NCBI RefSeq assembly: GCF_025449215.1
Contig: NZ_CP104900.1
Coordinates: 4,092,001-4,156,000 of the forward strand
Reading direction: 5' to 3'
Source: Shewanella seohaensis
GTDB lineage: Bacteria > Pseudomonadota > Gammaproteobacteria > Enterobacterales > Shewanellaceae
DNA length: 64,000 nucleotides
The position numbers and the translations under genes were made by a program. Below the pieces are notes generated by a model. That model worked only from the letters and a program-made list of their open reading frames with translations. It ran no database searches and was not told the DNA's origin. Shown here piece by piece: positions 1 to 10,341 of the stretch; the first letter of the stretch is position 1; every line of letters starts with the position of its first letter.

Positions 1-200
1 AACAGCGCCCAGTTGGTTGTGCTTAAATCCATTGGGTCGCTCACCTGCATATGCAGGAAAAACCGCTCCCGCACATGGTCGAGCAACATAATCAGCATCA
101 CTAAGCCGCGCATCATGTCGATGCTATTGATTCGCTGACGCCCTTGCAGCTGAGGCGTCACAGACGAAGCCATGGGTGTCACTGTGACATTAGAATTCAT
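1..200 (-). CDS. DUF1624-type membrane protein, N-terminal part
   Basis: The window holds only the first 66 codons; the rest lies beyond base 1. After about 25 polar residues comes the pattern R-x-N-S-I-D-M-M-R-G-L-V-M, followed by a hydrophobic stretch ending in LLDHVRERFF. This is the start expected of DUF1624 proteins, which resemble the heparan-alpha-glucosaminide N-acetyltransferase catalytic domain and have many membrane helices; the Asp-His of the LDHVR motif is the conserved part. The ATG at 200 overlaps the stop codon of the upstream TonB receptor by 11 bases, so the two are probably co-transcribed and translationally coupled. The substrate is unknown. The family call rests on a short segment and is moderate. 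Confidence 0.65.
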   Translation of the reverse strand, partial: MNSNVTVTPMASSVTPQLQGRQRINSIDMMRGLVMLIMLLDHVRERFFLHMQVSDPMDLSTTNWAL

Positions 201-2340
201 AGCTAACACTCACTTTAACGTTACGTGGCTCACCCGGCACGGCCCACAGCGCCGAATAACTGCTGGCGATATAGTGCTCATCCAGCAGGTTATCGACATT
301 GAGCGCGAGACTTAGGTTTTCACCAAGCCGAGTAGTAAAGAACATTCCAAGTAACTGATAACTTGGTAATTGAAAACTCGGATCGGCCGAATCACCTAAG
401 CGTGAGTCCACATAACGCCAACTCAGCCCTAAATGACCGTCGATAGATAGTTCATTTAAGTCCTGTTTGAGAATGATACTGCCCGTGTGTTTTGGCACAT
501 TGACCAGCGGACTTCCCGCCGGAATTAACACGCCCCAATCTAGATTCAGGCTGTCGTTCGCCGTGCGGGTATTCAGGTAGGCATAGGACAAGGTCGCTTG
601 TAAGCTCTCGGTCAATTCGGCCGCGATATCCAATTCAATCCCAGTGCTCTTGGCTTCACCAAGGGTCGCCGAAAAGCCGACATTGACGGGATCAGAGGTC
701 AAGATATTGCTCTTTTGCGCATCAAACCAAGCCAAACTACCATTGACGGGTAACTCAAACCAAGTGCTGTTGAACTTAACCCCTAACTCGACGGATTTGC
801 TCTCCTCTGGCTCGAAGGGATTACCCGCATAATCAGTGCCTGAAAGCGGTAAGAATCCTTCCGAATAGGAGCCGTAAACACTTAAGGCCTCAGACCATTG
901 GTACACTAATCCGACTTTCGGACTGACTCTGTTATCGCTTTGACCCGACAGACTCGCGTTGACCTGCTCTGCGATTTCTTGGGAATAACGGTCAAACCTT
1001 AACCCTAAATGCAGTTTCCAGTGCTCGGTTAACTCCAATTGATCCTGTAAATAGGCGCCCCAGGCATCTTGAGTCTCTCGGTTTTCATACAGCAGACTGA
1101 CCTCAGGCTGAGCCGCGCCATATTGGGGCGTAAAGATATCGATAGCATAGGCGCCCTTCTGGCCTCGATAACGGTAGAGTCCCGTTTTTAGTCGATAATG
1201 ATAGGCATCCGTCCCGAGCAGCAGATTGTGTCTTATGCTGCCGGTATCAAACTGGCCGCTGAGTTCGGCACGCACTGAATGATCCTCTGAGGCGTAATCT
1301 CGATAGCGATGCTGCCGCGTCAGAGTACGGCCATCGTCATATAAGGATTGACGTCCCCTTGCTAATTCGGCATCCGATGAGTAGCCATTCAGACTCGAAT
1401 CGCGATAGTTATAACCCGCGGTAAGCGACCAATCCTCATTTAATTCATACTCATAGGTAAGCTGATGCCCAGTCGCATCTACTTTAGTTGGCCCATCGTT
1501 GGGCTCGCCCAAGTAACGCGAACGGGGCACAGTATTAAAGTCGTTATTGAGTACCACTACACCACGGTCAAATAACTGTTCTTGCTTAAGATATTCAACC
1601 TCATACAGGAGCGATGACCTATCCGACAATTGCCAGCGCAGCGATGGTGTGACGATTTTTTTATCGCTAAACACGTAATCGCGAAAACTGTCATGCTCCT
1701 GCCAAGCGCCATTGATCCTAAAGGCCAAGGTATCGGTCAGCCCAGAGGTAAAATCCCCTTCCAACCGATATTGATCGAAACTCCCCGCAGACGCTTTTAA
1801 ATAGCCTTGCGCCTCGTACTGCGGCTTTTTAGTCACAATATTCACAGTGCCACCCGGCTCCGAGCGTCCATAAAGCGCCGAACCCGGGCCTTTGAGGATT
1901 TCCACATAGGCCACGTTCGATAGATCTCTATGACCACTGAATCCTCGGCCACCATTAAAACCATTGATTAAATAGCCCGATGGCATGTTTTCATTCCCAG
2001 GAAAGCCCCGTAACGAAAAACTATCCCACAGCCCACCACCGTTGTTTTGCCGTGCGACACTGGCGGAATAATCCAATAAGTCTTGAAAACGCGTCAGCCC
2101 AGTATCTTTAATCAGTTGCTCATCCAGCACAGTAATCGCTTGGGGCAGCTCTGTAGCTGGCACATTGCCGCGGTAGGCCTGACGATAATGAATGCTTAAA
2201 CGCTCGATATCGTCGTCATTAAGTCCCGCGGTATCAGTTGGCACAACCTCGGCGGCCAATAGGGGAACACTCACATCCAACGCCAATAACGCCACGCCCA
2301 GCACTAATGCCGAGCGCTTGTGGCTCACATAAACAGCCAT
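190..2340 (-). CDS. TonB-dependent siderophore receptor
   Basis: Outer-membrane ligand-gated barrel for a ferric siderophore, energised by TonB-ExbBD. An in-frame ATG lies at 2364, but I prefer 2340 because GGAG sits seven bases before it; this gives about 716 residues. A signal peptide occupies roughly residues 1-30, with a hydrophobic core and an A-rich cleavage region (LLAAEV). The plug domain follows (LPQAITVLDEQLI, then SLRGFPGNE and the plug-closing GGTVNIVTKKP). The remainder alternates polar and aromatic residues as expected for a 22-strand barrel and ends in an aromatic C-terminal residue (VSVSYEF). It is followed by the DUF1624 gene with an 11-base overlap and preceded by a small DUF2946-like gene. 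The exact siderophore cannot be read from sequence. Confidence 0.9.
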   Translation of the reverse strand: MAVYVSHKRSALVLGVALLALDVSVPLLAAEVVPTDTAGLNDDDIERLSIHYRQAYRGNVPATELPQAITVLDEQLIKDTGLTRFQDLLDYSASVARQNNGGGLWDSFSLRGFPGNENMPSGYLINGFNGGRGFSGHRDLSNVAYVEILKGPGSALYGRSEPGGTVNIVTKKPQYEAQGYLKASAGSFDQYRLEGDFTSGLTDTLAFRINGAWQEHDSFRDYVFSDKKIVTPSLRWQLSDRSSLLYEVEYLKQEQLFDRGVVVLNNDFNTVPRSRYLGEPNDGPTKVDATGHQLTYEYELNEDWSLTAGYNYRDSSLNGYSSDAELARGRQSLYDDGRTLTRQHRYRDYASEDHSVRAELSGQFDTGSIRHNLLLGTDAYHYRLKTGLYRYRGQKGAYAIDIFTPQYGAAQPEVSLLYENRETQDAWGAYLQDQLELTEHWKLHLGLRFDRYSQEIAEQVNASLSGQSDNRVSPKVGLVYQWSEALSVYGSYSEGFLPLSGTDYAGNPFEPEESKSVELGVKFNSTWFELPVNGSLAWFDAQKSNILTSDPVNVGFSATLGEAKSTGIELDIAAELTESLQATLSYAYLNTRTANDSLNLDWGVLIPAGSPLVNVPKHTGSIILKQDLNELSIDGHLGLSWRYVDSRLGDSADPSFQLPSYQLLGMFFTTRLGENLSLALNVDNLLDEHYIASSYSALWAVPGEPRNVKVSVSYEF

Positions 2341-2373
2341 TTTCACTCCAAAAATAAACAGCATCGGGCACCT

Positions 2374-2390
2374 TGGTTAAGCCAAGGCGC
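2374..2390 (-). other. hairpin before TonB receptor start
   Basis: CCTTGG and CCAAGG flank a short loop, forming a six-pair stem in the gap between the DUF2946-like gene and the receptor. There is no T-run, so it is more likely an mRNA stability or processing element than a terminator. Confidence 0.35.
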
Positions 2391-2424
2391 TCGAAAAATA
2401 AGAGAAATAGATAAAAAGCAGGAG

Positions 2425-2703
2425 TTAGGCTGTGAGCGGCGGCGCGCGGCTATGGAAGTAGCACCTAAATGGCGTCTTAAAGGAAATAACATCAAACTCA
2501 ACCGAGATAACACCCTGTTGAGCAACTTGAAAATCTAAAGGAGAGTATGAGAGGGCATGCTGCAATTGATGCTGATGCAAACACAGCGCGCAGTGGGCCT
2601 TGGTATCATCATTGAGGTGGGAAACACTGTGCACCGCAAACGCAACAGACAGCAACACTAAGATGGCGGCAAGCCATAGTGCTAATCTGCGCCTTGTTTG
2701 CAT
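2425..2703 (-). CDS. DUF2946-like small membrane-anchored protein
   Basis: A protein of about 92 residues if the ATG at 2703 is used; two earlier in-frame ATGs (2730, 2724) are possible but the spacing to GAG is best for 2703. It has an N-terminal membrane segment (LALWLAAILVLLSVAFAV), then a His-rich stretch and the short motif HCALCLHQHQL. That layout, a signal anchor followed by His residues and CxxC, is typical of the DUF2946 proteins often found next to TonB-dependent metal receptors. The role is unknown; a metal-binding accessory function for the receptor 60 bases downstream is inference from position and motif only. Confidence 0.6.
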   Translation of the reverse strand: MQTRRRLALWLAAILVLLSVAFAVHSVSHLNDDTKAHCALCLHQHQLQHALSYSPLDFQVAQQGVISVEFDVISFKTPFRCYFHSRAPPLTA

Positions 2704-2830
2704 CACAGAACTCAAACCATACATCCTCAAACCAAAGGGCTTGCGATTGTATGTTAGACACTACGAAAGTTGCAAATACCTTTACTTAACAAATGTAAGC
2801 AAATGCGGTGAGAAAATTTATCGCGCGCAA

Positions 2831-2869
2831 AATAAAACGGCTCGCATATTTCTATGCAAGCCGTTGTTT
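2831..2869 (-). terminator. terminator of tRNA-Trp
   Basis: Just downstream of the tRNA, arms at 2836-2848 and 2853-2865 pair over 13 positions with one weak pair. On the minus strand the stem is followed by TTTTATTTT. Confidence 0.75.
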
Positions 2870-2873
2870 TATT

Positions 2874-2950
2874 TGGCAGGGGTGGCAGGACTCGAACCCG
2901 CAACCATCGGTTTTGGAGACCGCTGTTCTACCAATTGGAACTACACCCCT
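2874..2950 (-). tRNA. tRNA-Trp (anticodon CCA)
   Basis: The minus strand gives a 77-nt cloverleaf with encoded CCA. The acceptor stem AGGGGTG pairs with CACCCCT, the D-loop contains TTGGTA, the anticodon loop is CTCCAAA, and the T-arm contains GGTTCGAGTCC. The closing pair of the anticodon stem looks like a G-A mismatch. The gene stands alone, whereas trpT in many gammaproteobacteria sits near tufB-secE, so this may be one of two copies. Confidence 0.95.
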
Positions 2951-2963
2951 GTTGACGTGGGGC

Positions 2964-2992
2964 ATTATGCTAAAAGCACTCTCAAAGGTAAA
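2964..2992 (-). promoter_or_regulatory. sigma-70 promoter for tRNA-Trp
   Basis: On the minus strand a -35-like TTTACC is followed after 17 bases by CATAAT, then a GC-rich stretch (GCCCCACG) just before the tRNA. A GC-rich discriminator is typical of stringently controlled stable-RNA promoters. Confidence 0.6.
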
Positions 2993-3256
2993 GGACTTTT
3001 TATGACAAACTTAATTAACTGAGGAATTTTCAAACAAGTTTGCCATCTACTGTTGATTTAATTGGCATAAAGCTGAAAAAGTCAGCATGTAAGCTCAGTG
3101 CTGAACGTAAAAAAACCGCCAGCAACTGAGTAAACATTAAGAAATGATGCTCTCTCTATGGTAAAAAAATAACAAAAGAGTCGTGAAAATGCCTTAAAAG
3201 ATGAATTTAAGCGCAGTGCGTCCCATACTCTCGCGACTAAATCCCCTCGCTGATGG

Positions 3257-4225
3257 TTAATCATCAAGGGTTGAGATAAAAATCCGCCGCAAATCATTGT
3301 CCCAAAGCTGGATAATTTTGCGGGTCTTATCCTTATTCCAAAAACACTTACCAAACAGGATAAGCCCTGCGCCCTCTAAATCCCGTTTATCTTCGATATT
3401 AAAGCGCTTAAACAGTTTGGTTTTGATAGCCTCGATAGGAATACCTATGTCTTTACTGTCGGCGGGATTGAGCCAAGATAAGGTCGGGTCACTATGGGAG
3501 ATAGTGCCCCAGTACATATGGGGTTTGTTATCCGTCGGATCCGCATCGGCAAAATTCACAAACAAATTCTTCGCCCGCCAGCGGTACTTACGCTCATCAT
3601 CGGTGTAAACCCAAAGATCCGAAGTCGCCAGTTCGGAGCCGCGCAGCAGGCTATGGAGTAACTTTTCTAGCCCTTGGCTCGGAGTACGCATTGCCGTGAT
3701 TGCTACTTCGGGTTTATCGGCCACCACTTGATAGCCAGCTCTGGGCTCCTGTACTGACACTAATGGCTCGGTATCATTTTCAAGTTCACTTTTGGCTCCA
3801 ACCTCTTGCTCTTGGGGAGCCTTGATTTTGTGCGCTGAGTTAGATGGTTTCTTATTACTGGGATTAAGCGAAAAATCGATAACCAAGGCATCGGCGTCGA
3901 GCAGTTGTTGCTGCACTTCGAGGGCATCTTGTTCTTCACGGGACTTTTGCGCCGACGGATTAAATTCGATGCAATCGAGCTCATGGTAACGGGAGCCAAA
4001 ACAGGCGGCCCTACCATCCTTAGATGCTTTACGAAAATAGGCTTTGCCGTAGCAGGCGGGGCAATATAAATGCTGGCGCAAACGCTCAATCTCAGCCTCG
4101 GGTAACTGCTGAAACTTGAACACACTGTAGGTGACACCGGCCTGAGCATGAGGATTGAGTCGTAATGGCGACGAAGCGTGCTCTGCCGCAGCCTCGGTTG
4201 TGAGTACACAAATCGCATCCAACAT
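3257..4225 (-). CDS. conserved-type hypothetical protein with Cys/His cluster
   Basis: A 322-residue soluble protein that I do not recognise. Residues 55-85 contain C55-x2-C58, then C75, H81 and C85, in a Tyr- and Lys-rich context, which could form a small zinc site. Residues about 115-185 are polar, low-complexity and probably disordered. The C-terminal half (about 190-322) is rich in Trp and aromatic residues (SDLWVYTDDERKYRWRAKN, HMYWGTISHSDPTLSWL) and looks like a folded domain. The start at 4225 has GGGGG eight bases upstream. Codon use and GC resemble the neighbours, so it is probably resident rather than newly acquired. The next gene upstream on the same strand is a 3'-5' exonuclease 43 bases away, hinting at co-transcription and possibly a nucleic-acid role. 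Confidence 0.7.
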   Translation of the reverse strand: MLDAICVLTTEAAAEHASSPLRLNPHAQAGVTYSVFKFQQLPEAEIERLRQHLYCPACYGKAYFRKASKDGRAACFGSRYHELDCIEFNPSAQKSREEQDALEVQQQLLDADALVIDFSLNPSNKKPSNSAHKIKAPQEQEVGAKSELENDTEPLVSVQEPRAGYQVVADKPEVAITAMRTPSQGLEKLLHSLLRGSELATSDLWVYTDDERKYRWRAKNLFVNFADADPTDNKPHMYWGTISHSDPTLSWLNPADSKDIGIPIEAIKTKLFKRFNIEDKRDLEGAGLILFGKCFWNKDKTRKIIQLWDNDLRRIFISTLDD

Positions 4226-4268
4226 CTCTTGCCCCCTAATCCTTATCTTCGCGACCTTATCTCAAGTC

Positions 4269-5168
4269 TTAAGCTGGATGAAAATAGCTCGCGAGTCGTG
4301 TGGCTAAACTCGGCGGCAATAAGGGTTTATTACCGACAGTCGTTTTGCCATAAAAACCTTGCAGCTTGTCGATTAACTGCCAAAAACAGAGGTTTGCCGC
4401 CAATGCATCGAGGGCGGCGTACTGAATTTGCGCTTGGGATAAAGGCACCTGTTGCCAATTCGAGAGGGTAATTTTTTTAGGTTTATCGATACGTTTATGC
4501 AGTAATGCCGCCACCAATTGCCGCGTCCCCATTTCCTTCCCAGCGCCGAGCTGCGCCATCGCCCAATTCAAATCGAGTCGAGGAGAAACCTGAATATCCC
4601 AATCCCGTTTCAGTGCTTGACCATCGCCCCTTAATCCAATCCCCACTTTGAGGATCTGCTCATTGTCGAGCAAAGGTTTAAGCTCGGCGAGCCTCTCACC
4701 CAATACCGCCCGCTGAAATAAATAGCAGGTATCTGAGGTCGCCAATTGCACTAAGCTCAATGGATGTTGAACACCCGGCTCAAAGCTTGCCCGCGTTTCG
4801 GTATCAAACCCCAGCACGGATTCACGGCTAAGTTGTTGTAATGCGGTGGCAAGCGTATCGGGCGTGACTAATTCCACCCGCATTTCGCCCCGCATTTCGC
4901 CCTTTATATCCACCAGCGACAGTGGTACGAGGTTTGCCAGCTCGGCATCCGTTAATCGCGTCGTTAAGGCGAGTTTTTGCTGAAACCATTGGAACTTAAG
5001 TTGCGAATCGCCTGCCGATAAGTCTCCCGCTTGGGACTCGGCTAACCCAGCCAGATATTGACTCCCCGCTTTATCCATCGCCGCGATAAGCTCGTCGGCA
5101 TGTTCGCCTAATTCCTGACGCAACCAAGCCAACTTATTGGGAGAAAGGCAATAACGCATTAATTGCAT
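4269..5168 (-). CDS. DEDDy-type 3'-5' exonuclease, RNase D-like
   Basis: A 299-residue protein whose middle and C-terminal parts carry the DEDD exonuclease motifs: ExoI VLGFDTETRASF (D and E bind metal), ExoII around LKVGIGLRGDGQAL, and ExoIII QIQYAALDALAANLCFW (Tyr and Asp of the DEDDy type). This resembles the RNase D / WRN exonuclease fold. It is shorter than RNase D and I see no HRDC domain after the catalytic part, so it is not rnd itself. About 110 residues of unassigned sequence precede the domain. Substrate (RNA or DNA 3' ends) is unknown. The start has AAGGA upstream (AAGGACGAAGT before the ATG). Confidence 0.85.
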   Translation of the reverse strand: MQLMRYCLSPNKLAWLRQELGEHADELIAAMDKAGSQYLAGLAESQAGDLSAGDSQLKFQWFQQKLALTTRLTDAELANLVPLSLVDIKGEMRGEMRVELVTPDTLATALQQLSRESVLGFDTETRASFEPGVQHPLSLVQLATSDTCYLFQRAVLGERLAELKPLLDNEQILKVGIGLRGDGQALKRDWDIQVSPRLDLNWAMAQLGAGKEMGTRQLVAALLHKRIDKPKKITLSNWQQVPLSQAQIQYAALDALAANLCFWQLIDKLQGFYGKTTVGNKPLLPPSLATRLASYFHPA

Positions 5169-5261
5169 ACTTCGTCCTTGAGCGTTGAAATAATCGCCGC
5201 GAGCACCTTAGCACTTGCGCAACTCGGGTTAGCTGATCAGCAATAAAGGATCAAAAACGGA

Positions 5262-6188
5262 TCAGCTACGTAGCTTTTGGAACCCAGTCATCAGCAGTAC
5301 CGCCACAGCGCCCGCCGCGATGCCAAAGAGCGCGTTAAGAATGCTCGGCGTCAGTAACCCAAGCACTGGGCCGACAACGGCAATGGTTTCCACAAATTGC
5401 TCGGCATGGTGGATTTGCTCGCCGACCCAATGTAATCCATGGGTTAGAATGCCGCCGCCCACCATAAACATAGCAGCAGTACCGATAATGGTTAAGCTCT
5501 TCATCAACACGGGCGCCGCACTCAGTAAGCCAAAACCCAACTTACGATTAAAGCGAGTAAAGCTCGACTCGCCCTGACGCTGGCTCAGATACAAACCCGC
5601 ATCGTCCATTTTGACAATCGCCGCCACCAAACCATAAACGCCTATGGTCATCACAATACCGATAATGGCGAGGGTAAAAAATTGCGTCGTCAGCGACTTA
5701 TCCGCGACTATGCCTAAAGTGATGGCGATAATTTCTGCCGACAACACAAAGTCGGTGCGAATTGCGCCCTTCACTTTTTCCTTCTCATAGGCCGCCAGAT
5801 CGCTTATTTCGGGTAAGTCCGATTCGGCCTGCTCCGCATGTTTGTCTTTGCGATGGCTATAGCTGTGGTGTAATTTCTCAAAGCCTTCAAAACATAAAAA
5901 CAAGCCACCGAACATCAACAAGGGCGTCACCGCCCAAGGAATAAAGGCGCTGATCAACATGGCCGCTGGCACTAAAATCAATTTATTGCGAAACGAGCCT
6001 AAGGCGACCGCCCAGACCACGGGTAATTCACGGTCGGCACTCACGCCTGTCACTTGCTGGGCGTTTAAGGCCAAATCGTCCCCTAATACCCCGGCGGTTT
6101 TCTTGGCCGCGACCTTACTCATCACCGCCACGTCATCCAAAATGGATGCAATATCGTCGAGTAAGGTTAATAAACTCGCCCCTGCCAT
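5262..6188 (-). CDS. DUF808 family inner-membrane protein (YedI-like)
   Basis: An integral membrane protein of about 308 residues. The N-terminus SLLTLLDDIASILDDVAVMS is the hallmark of the DUF808 (YedI) family, followed by several hydrophobic segments (around LILVPAAMLISAFIPWAVTP, FFTLAIIGIVMTIGVYGLVA, LMKSLTIIGTAAMFMVGGGI and a C-terminal helix). A longer in-frame start exists at 6206, but GGGAG five bases before the ATG at 6188 decides for the shorter form. Function of the family is unknown. The gene is transcribed away from rpiA. Confidence 0.88.
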   Translation of the reverse strand: MAGASLLTLLDDIASILDDVAVMSKVAAKKTAGVLGDDLALNAQQVTGVSADRELPVVWAVALGSFRNKLILVPAAMLISAFIPWAVTPLLMFGGLFLCFEGFEKLHHSYSHRKDKHAEQAESDLPEISDLAAYEKEKVKGAIRTDFVLSAEIIAITLGIVADKSLTTQFFTLAIIGIVMTIGVYGLVAAIVKMDDAGLYLSQRQGESSFTRFNRKLGFGLLSAAPVLMKSLTIIGTAAMFMVGGGILTHGLHWVGEQIHHAEQFVETIAVVGPVLGLLTPSILNALFGIAAGAVAVLLMTGFQKLRS

Positions 6189-6497
6189 ACATGCTCCCTT
6201 AAACAAATAATGCTGTTTTTATCAATTCTGCTTTCGCCAATTCTGCTTTTACCATAGTAACTTAGTTAGATTAAGCCCGCATAGCGAATCGTCAATAGAG
6301 AAATGGACTTTATCTTAGGCACATCACTTATTTTAACGAGTTCGCTTAGTGATTAAATCTGTAAGCACATTAAGCCGAACACTGCATAAGATCACCGCCC
6401 AAGATCACAGCTACAGTGCAATAGCACCACACACTTTGATGGAAAAGAGTATACTAAGCCCAGAATTTTTACTCATTTGCCATTACAGGATGTCAAC

Positions 6498-7157
6498 ATG
6501 ACTCAAGATGAAATGAAAAAAGCCGCTGGCTGGGCTGCTCTCAAATACGTTGAGAAAGACAGCATTGTGGGTGTAGGCACAGGCTCAACCGTCAATCACT
6601 TTATCGATGCCCTCGCCACCATGAAGGCCGATATTGAAGGTGCGGTATCAAGCTCAGAAGCCTCAACCCAAAAGATGAAAGCCCTTGGCATCCCAGTTTA
6701 TGACTTAAACAGCGTCGATAAATTATCTGTGTATGTCGATGGTGCCGATGAAATCAACGGCAATATGGACATGATCAAAGGCGGCGGTGCAGCATTAACC
6801 CGCGAGAAAATCGTTGCGGCTGTAGCTGAAAAGTTTGTCTGTATCGTGGATAACACTAAACAAGTGGATATTTTGGGTGAATTCCCTCTGCCCGTTGAAG
6901 TGATCCCAATGGCGCGTTCTTACGTGGCCCGTGAACTCGTCAAACTCGGCGGCGACCCAGTGTACCGTGAAGGCGTTGTCACGGATAACGGCAACGTGAT
7001 CCTCGACGTTTACAACCTTAAGATCATCAATCCTAAGGAATTAGAAGAGAAGATCAACGCCATCGTCGGCGTAGTGACCAACGGTCTATTCGCGAAACGC
7101 GGCGCCGATGTGTTATTGGTTGGCACCCCTGAAGGCGTGAAAACCTTTACCGCTTAA
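6498..7157 (+). CDS. rpiA: ribose-5-phosphate isomerase A
   Basis: Interconverts ribose 5-phosphate and ribulose 5-phosphate in the non-oxidative pentose phosphate pathway, in the cytoplasm. The protein is 219 residues, the usual length, when started at the ATG at 6498 ([12 protein letters not shown]) with AGGA upstream; an earlier in-frame ATG at 6477 has no good ribosome site. Diagnostic motifs are the phosphate loop [11 protein letters not shown] near residue 30, VDGADEIN near 85 with catalytic Asp, and [11 protein letters not shown] near 95 with the conserved Lys and Glu. It stands alone with its own terminator and convergent rlmI downstream. Confidence 0.97.
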   Translation: MTQDEMKKAAGWAALKYVEKDSIVGVGTGSTVNHFIDALATMKADIEGAVSSSEASTQKMKALGIPVYDLNSVDKLSVYVDGADEINGNMDMIKGGGAALTREKIVAAVAEKFVCIVDNTKQVDILGEFPLPVEVIPMARSYVARELVKLGGDPVYREGVVTDNGNVILDVYNLKIINPKELEEKINAIVGVVTNGLFAKRGADVLLVGTPEGVKTFTA

Positions 7158-7192
7158 GGCAAGGTGAGTCGAAAGACTCCCATGCGAGAAAC

Positions 7193-7227
7193 AAAAATGC
7201 CAGTGCAACTGCACTGGCATTTTTTAT
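7193..7227. terminator. bidirectional terminator between rpiA and rlmI
   Basis: Arms 7197-7207 and 7212-7222 (AATGCCAGTGC and its complement) form an 11-pair stem with a four-base loop. It is flanked by A-run and T-run, so it can end transcription from both convergent genes. Confidence 0.9.
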
Positions 7228-7264
7228 GACCCTCATTTTTTATGACACTAAGGCCATTAAGCGA

Positions 7265-8923
<1,659 letters not shown>

Positions 8924-9376
8924 ATGAATAAGAAAGCCCAAACCGCACTTTCAGGTGCAGCACTTGCTATGGCCATGGCCGGTATGGCAAGCCAAGTGAA
9001 TGCAGCAGAACCTATGACCAGCGCCGACAGTAGCGACCTCGTTCACTGTTATGGCGTGAATACCTGTAAAGGCCATAACGACTGTAAAACCGCAGATAAC
9101 GCCTGCGCTGGACACGCCAGCTGTAAAGGCAGTGGATTTGTGGCTATGCCATCCAAGAGTTGTGGCGATGTCGGTGGCAAAGTGGCCGATGATTGGGTGG
9201 GCAAAATCGCCAATACCGAGTTAGTGCACTGCTATGGCATCAATACATGCAAAGGCCATAACGACTGTAAAACCGCAGACAATGCCTGCGCCGGACACGC
9301 CAGCTGCAAAGGCAGTGGTTTTGTGGCCACCCCAGCCAAAGCCTGTGGCGACTTAGGTGGCAAGGTCGGCGCTTAA
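8924..9376 (+). CDS. bufA2: bufferin-type metallophore precursor with duplicated core (BufA2-like)
   Basis: A 150-residue secreted Cys-rich peptide. Residues 1-27 form a signal peptide (MNKK, hydrophobic core, cleavage near QVNA-AEP). Two near-identical 47-residue units follow, at 41-87 and 102-148, differing at five positions by my count. Each has six cysteines (42, 48, 54, 61, 67, 80 and 103, 109, 115, 122, 128, 141) in the frame [12 protein letters not shown] ... [12 protein letters not shown]. This is the BufA2 bufferin pattern; established work links bufferins to copper buffering in the periplasm after conversion of Cys residues to heterocycles by a DUF692 enzyme. The usual precursor has one core, so the internal duplication is notable. 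bufB and bufC follow directly. The copper role here is inferred from the family. Confidence 0.88.
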   Translation: MNKKAQTALSGAALAMAMAGMASQVNAAEPMTSADSSDLVHCYGVNTCKGHNDCKTADNACAGHASCKGSGFVAMPSKSCGDVGGKVADDWVGKIANTELVHCYGINTCKGHNDCKTADNACAGHASCKGSGFVATPAKACGDLGGKVGA

Positions 9377-9459
9377 GACTTGCCCGCAAGCTTGGTACAG
9401 AGGAATAAGCGGTCGGTATCTGGGCCGCTTCAGCCACTCAGTCATCATGAGGTTGATAC

Positions 9460-10341
9460 ATGGATAAACAGCGTCTCACTCACCCCACCCTAGGTTTTGG
9501 TTTAGGGCTGCGAACCCAGCACTTCGACCATGTGCTTAGGCATCAACCCGAGGTCGACTGGTTCGAGATACTCTCGGAAAACTTTATGGTCGCGGGCGGA
9601 AAACCCCGCTATTACCTGAATGAGATTGCCGAGCGTTATCCGCTGGTGATGCACGGCGTTTCTTTATCCATCGGCAGCACAGATCCGCTGAATATGGATT
9701 ATCTCAAGGCGCTTAAACAACTCGCGAATGAAGTACAACCCCAATGGATTTCCGATCATATTTGCTGGACCGCCATCCACGGTATCAATAGCCATGACTT
9801 ACTGCCCCTACCCTACACCGAAGAAACCGTAAGACACGTGGCCGAGCGCATCGGCATAGTGCAGGACTTTTTAGGCCGCCGCATTCTGATGGAGAACGTC
9901 TCCAGCTATTTGTCCTACCAAGATTCGACCATGAATGAGTGGCAATTTGTTAACGCAGTAGCCGAGGAGGCTGATTGCCTATTGCTGTTAGATATCAACA
10001 ACATCTATGTCAGCGCCCGTAACCATCAGTTTCCCCCTGAGGATTATCTGCTGCAAATCGCGCCTAATCGGGTGCAACAATTTCACTTAGCGGGCCACTC
10101 GGATTACGGCGACTATGTTATCGACACCCATGATCACGACGTTTGCCCCAGTGTCTGGGAGCTGTATCGACAGGCATTAACCCGCTTTGGTGGCGTCAGC
10201 ACTATGATCGAGCGCGATGCCAACATCCCCGAATTTAATACATTAGAAGCCGAGTTAGCAATTGCCCGCAACATCGCCCGCACCAGCTTAGGTGAGTCCC
10301 ATCCTCTGGTTTACAGACCGCGGCAGGAGACGGTAGCATGA
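9460..10341 (+). CDS. bufB: bufferin maturase, MNIO (DUF692) family
   Basis: A 293-residue cytoplasmic enzyme of the multinuclear non-heme iron oxidase family with a TIM-barrel-like fold. Expected metal-binding patches are present: WFEILSENFM, LVMHGVSLSIG, WISDHICW, LMENVSSYL, LLLLDINNIYVS, QFHLAGHSDYGDYVIDTHD and TMIERDANIPEF; their His, Glu, Asp and Asn residues are the iron ligands in this family. Established role: post-translational modification of Cys residues in bufferin precursors. It lies 83 bases after bufA2 and its stop overlaps the bufC start as ATGA, the classic bufABC order. It is assigned to the BufB rather than the MbnB or TglH branch by the neighbouring precursor and DUF2063 partner. 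Confidence 0.93.
   Translation: MDKQRLTHPTLGFGLGLRTQHFDHVLRHQPEVDWFEILSENFMVAGGKPRYYLNEIAERYPLVMHGVSLSIGSTDPLNMDYLKALKQLANEVQPQWISDHICWTAIHGINSHDLLPLPYTEETVRHVAERIGIVQDFLGRRILMENVSSYLSYQDSTMNEWQFVNAVAEEADCLLLLDINNIYVSARNHQFPPEDYLLQIAPNRVQQFHLAGHSDYGDYVIDTHDHDVCPSVWELYRQALTRFGGVSTMIERDANIPEFNTLEAELAIARNIARTSLGESHPLVYRPRQETVA

Noticed and set aside
2600..3022. 140-codon plus-strand frame
   Set aside because: It runs across the tRNA-Trp gene antisense.
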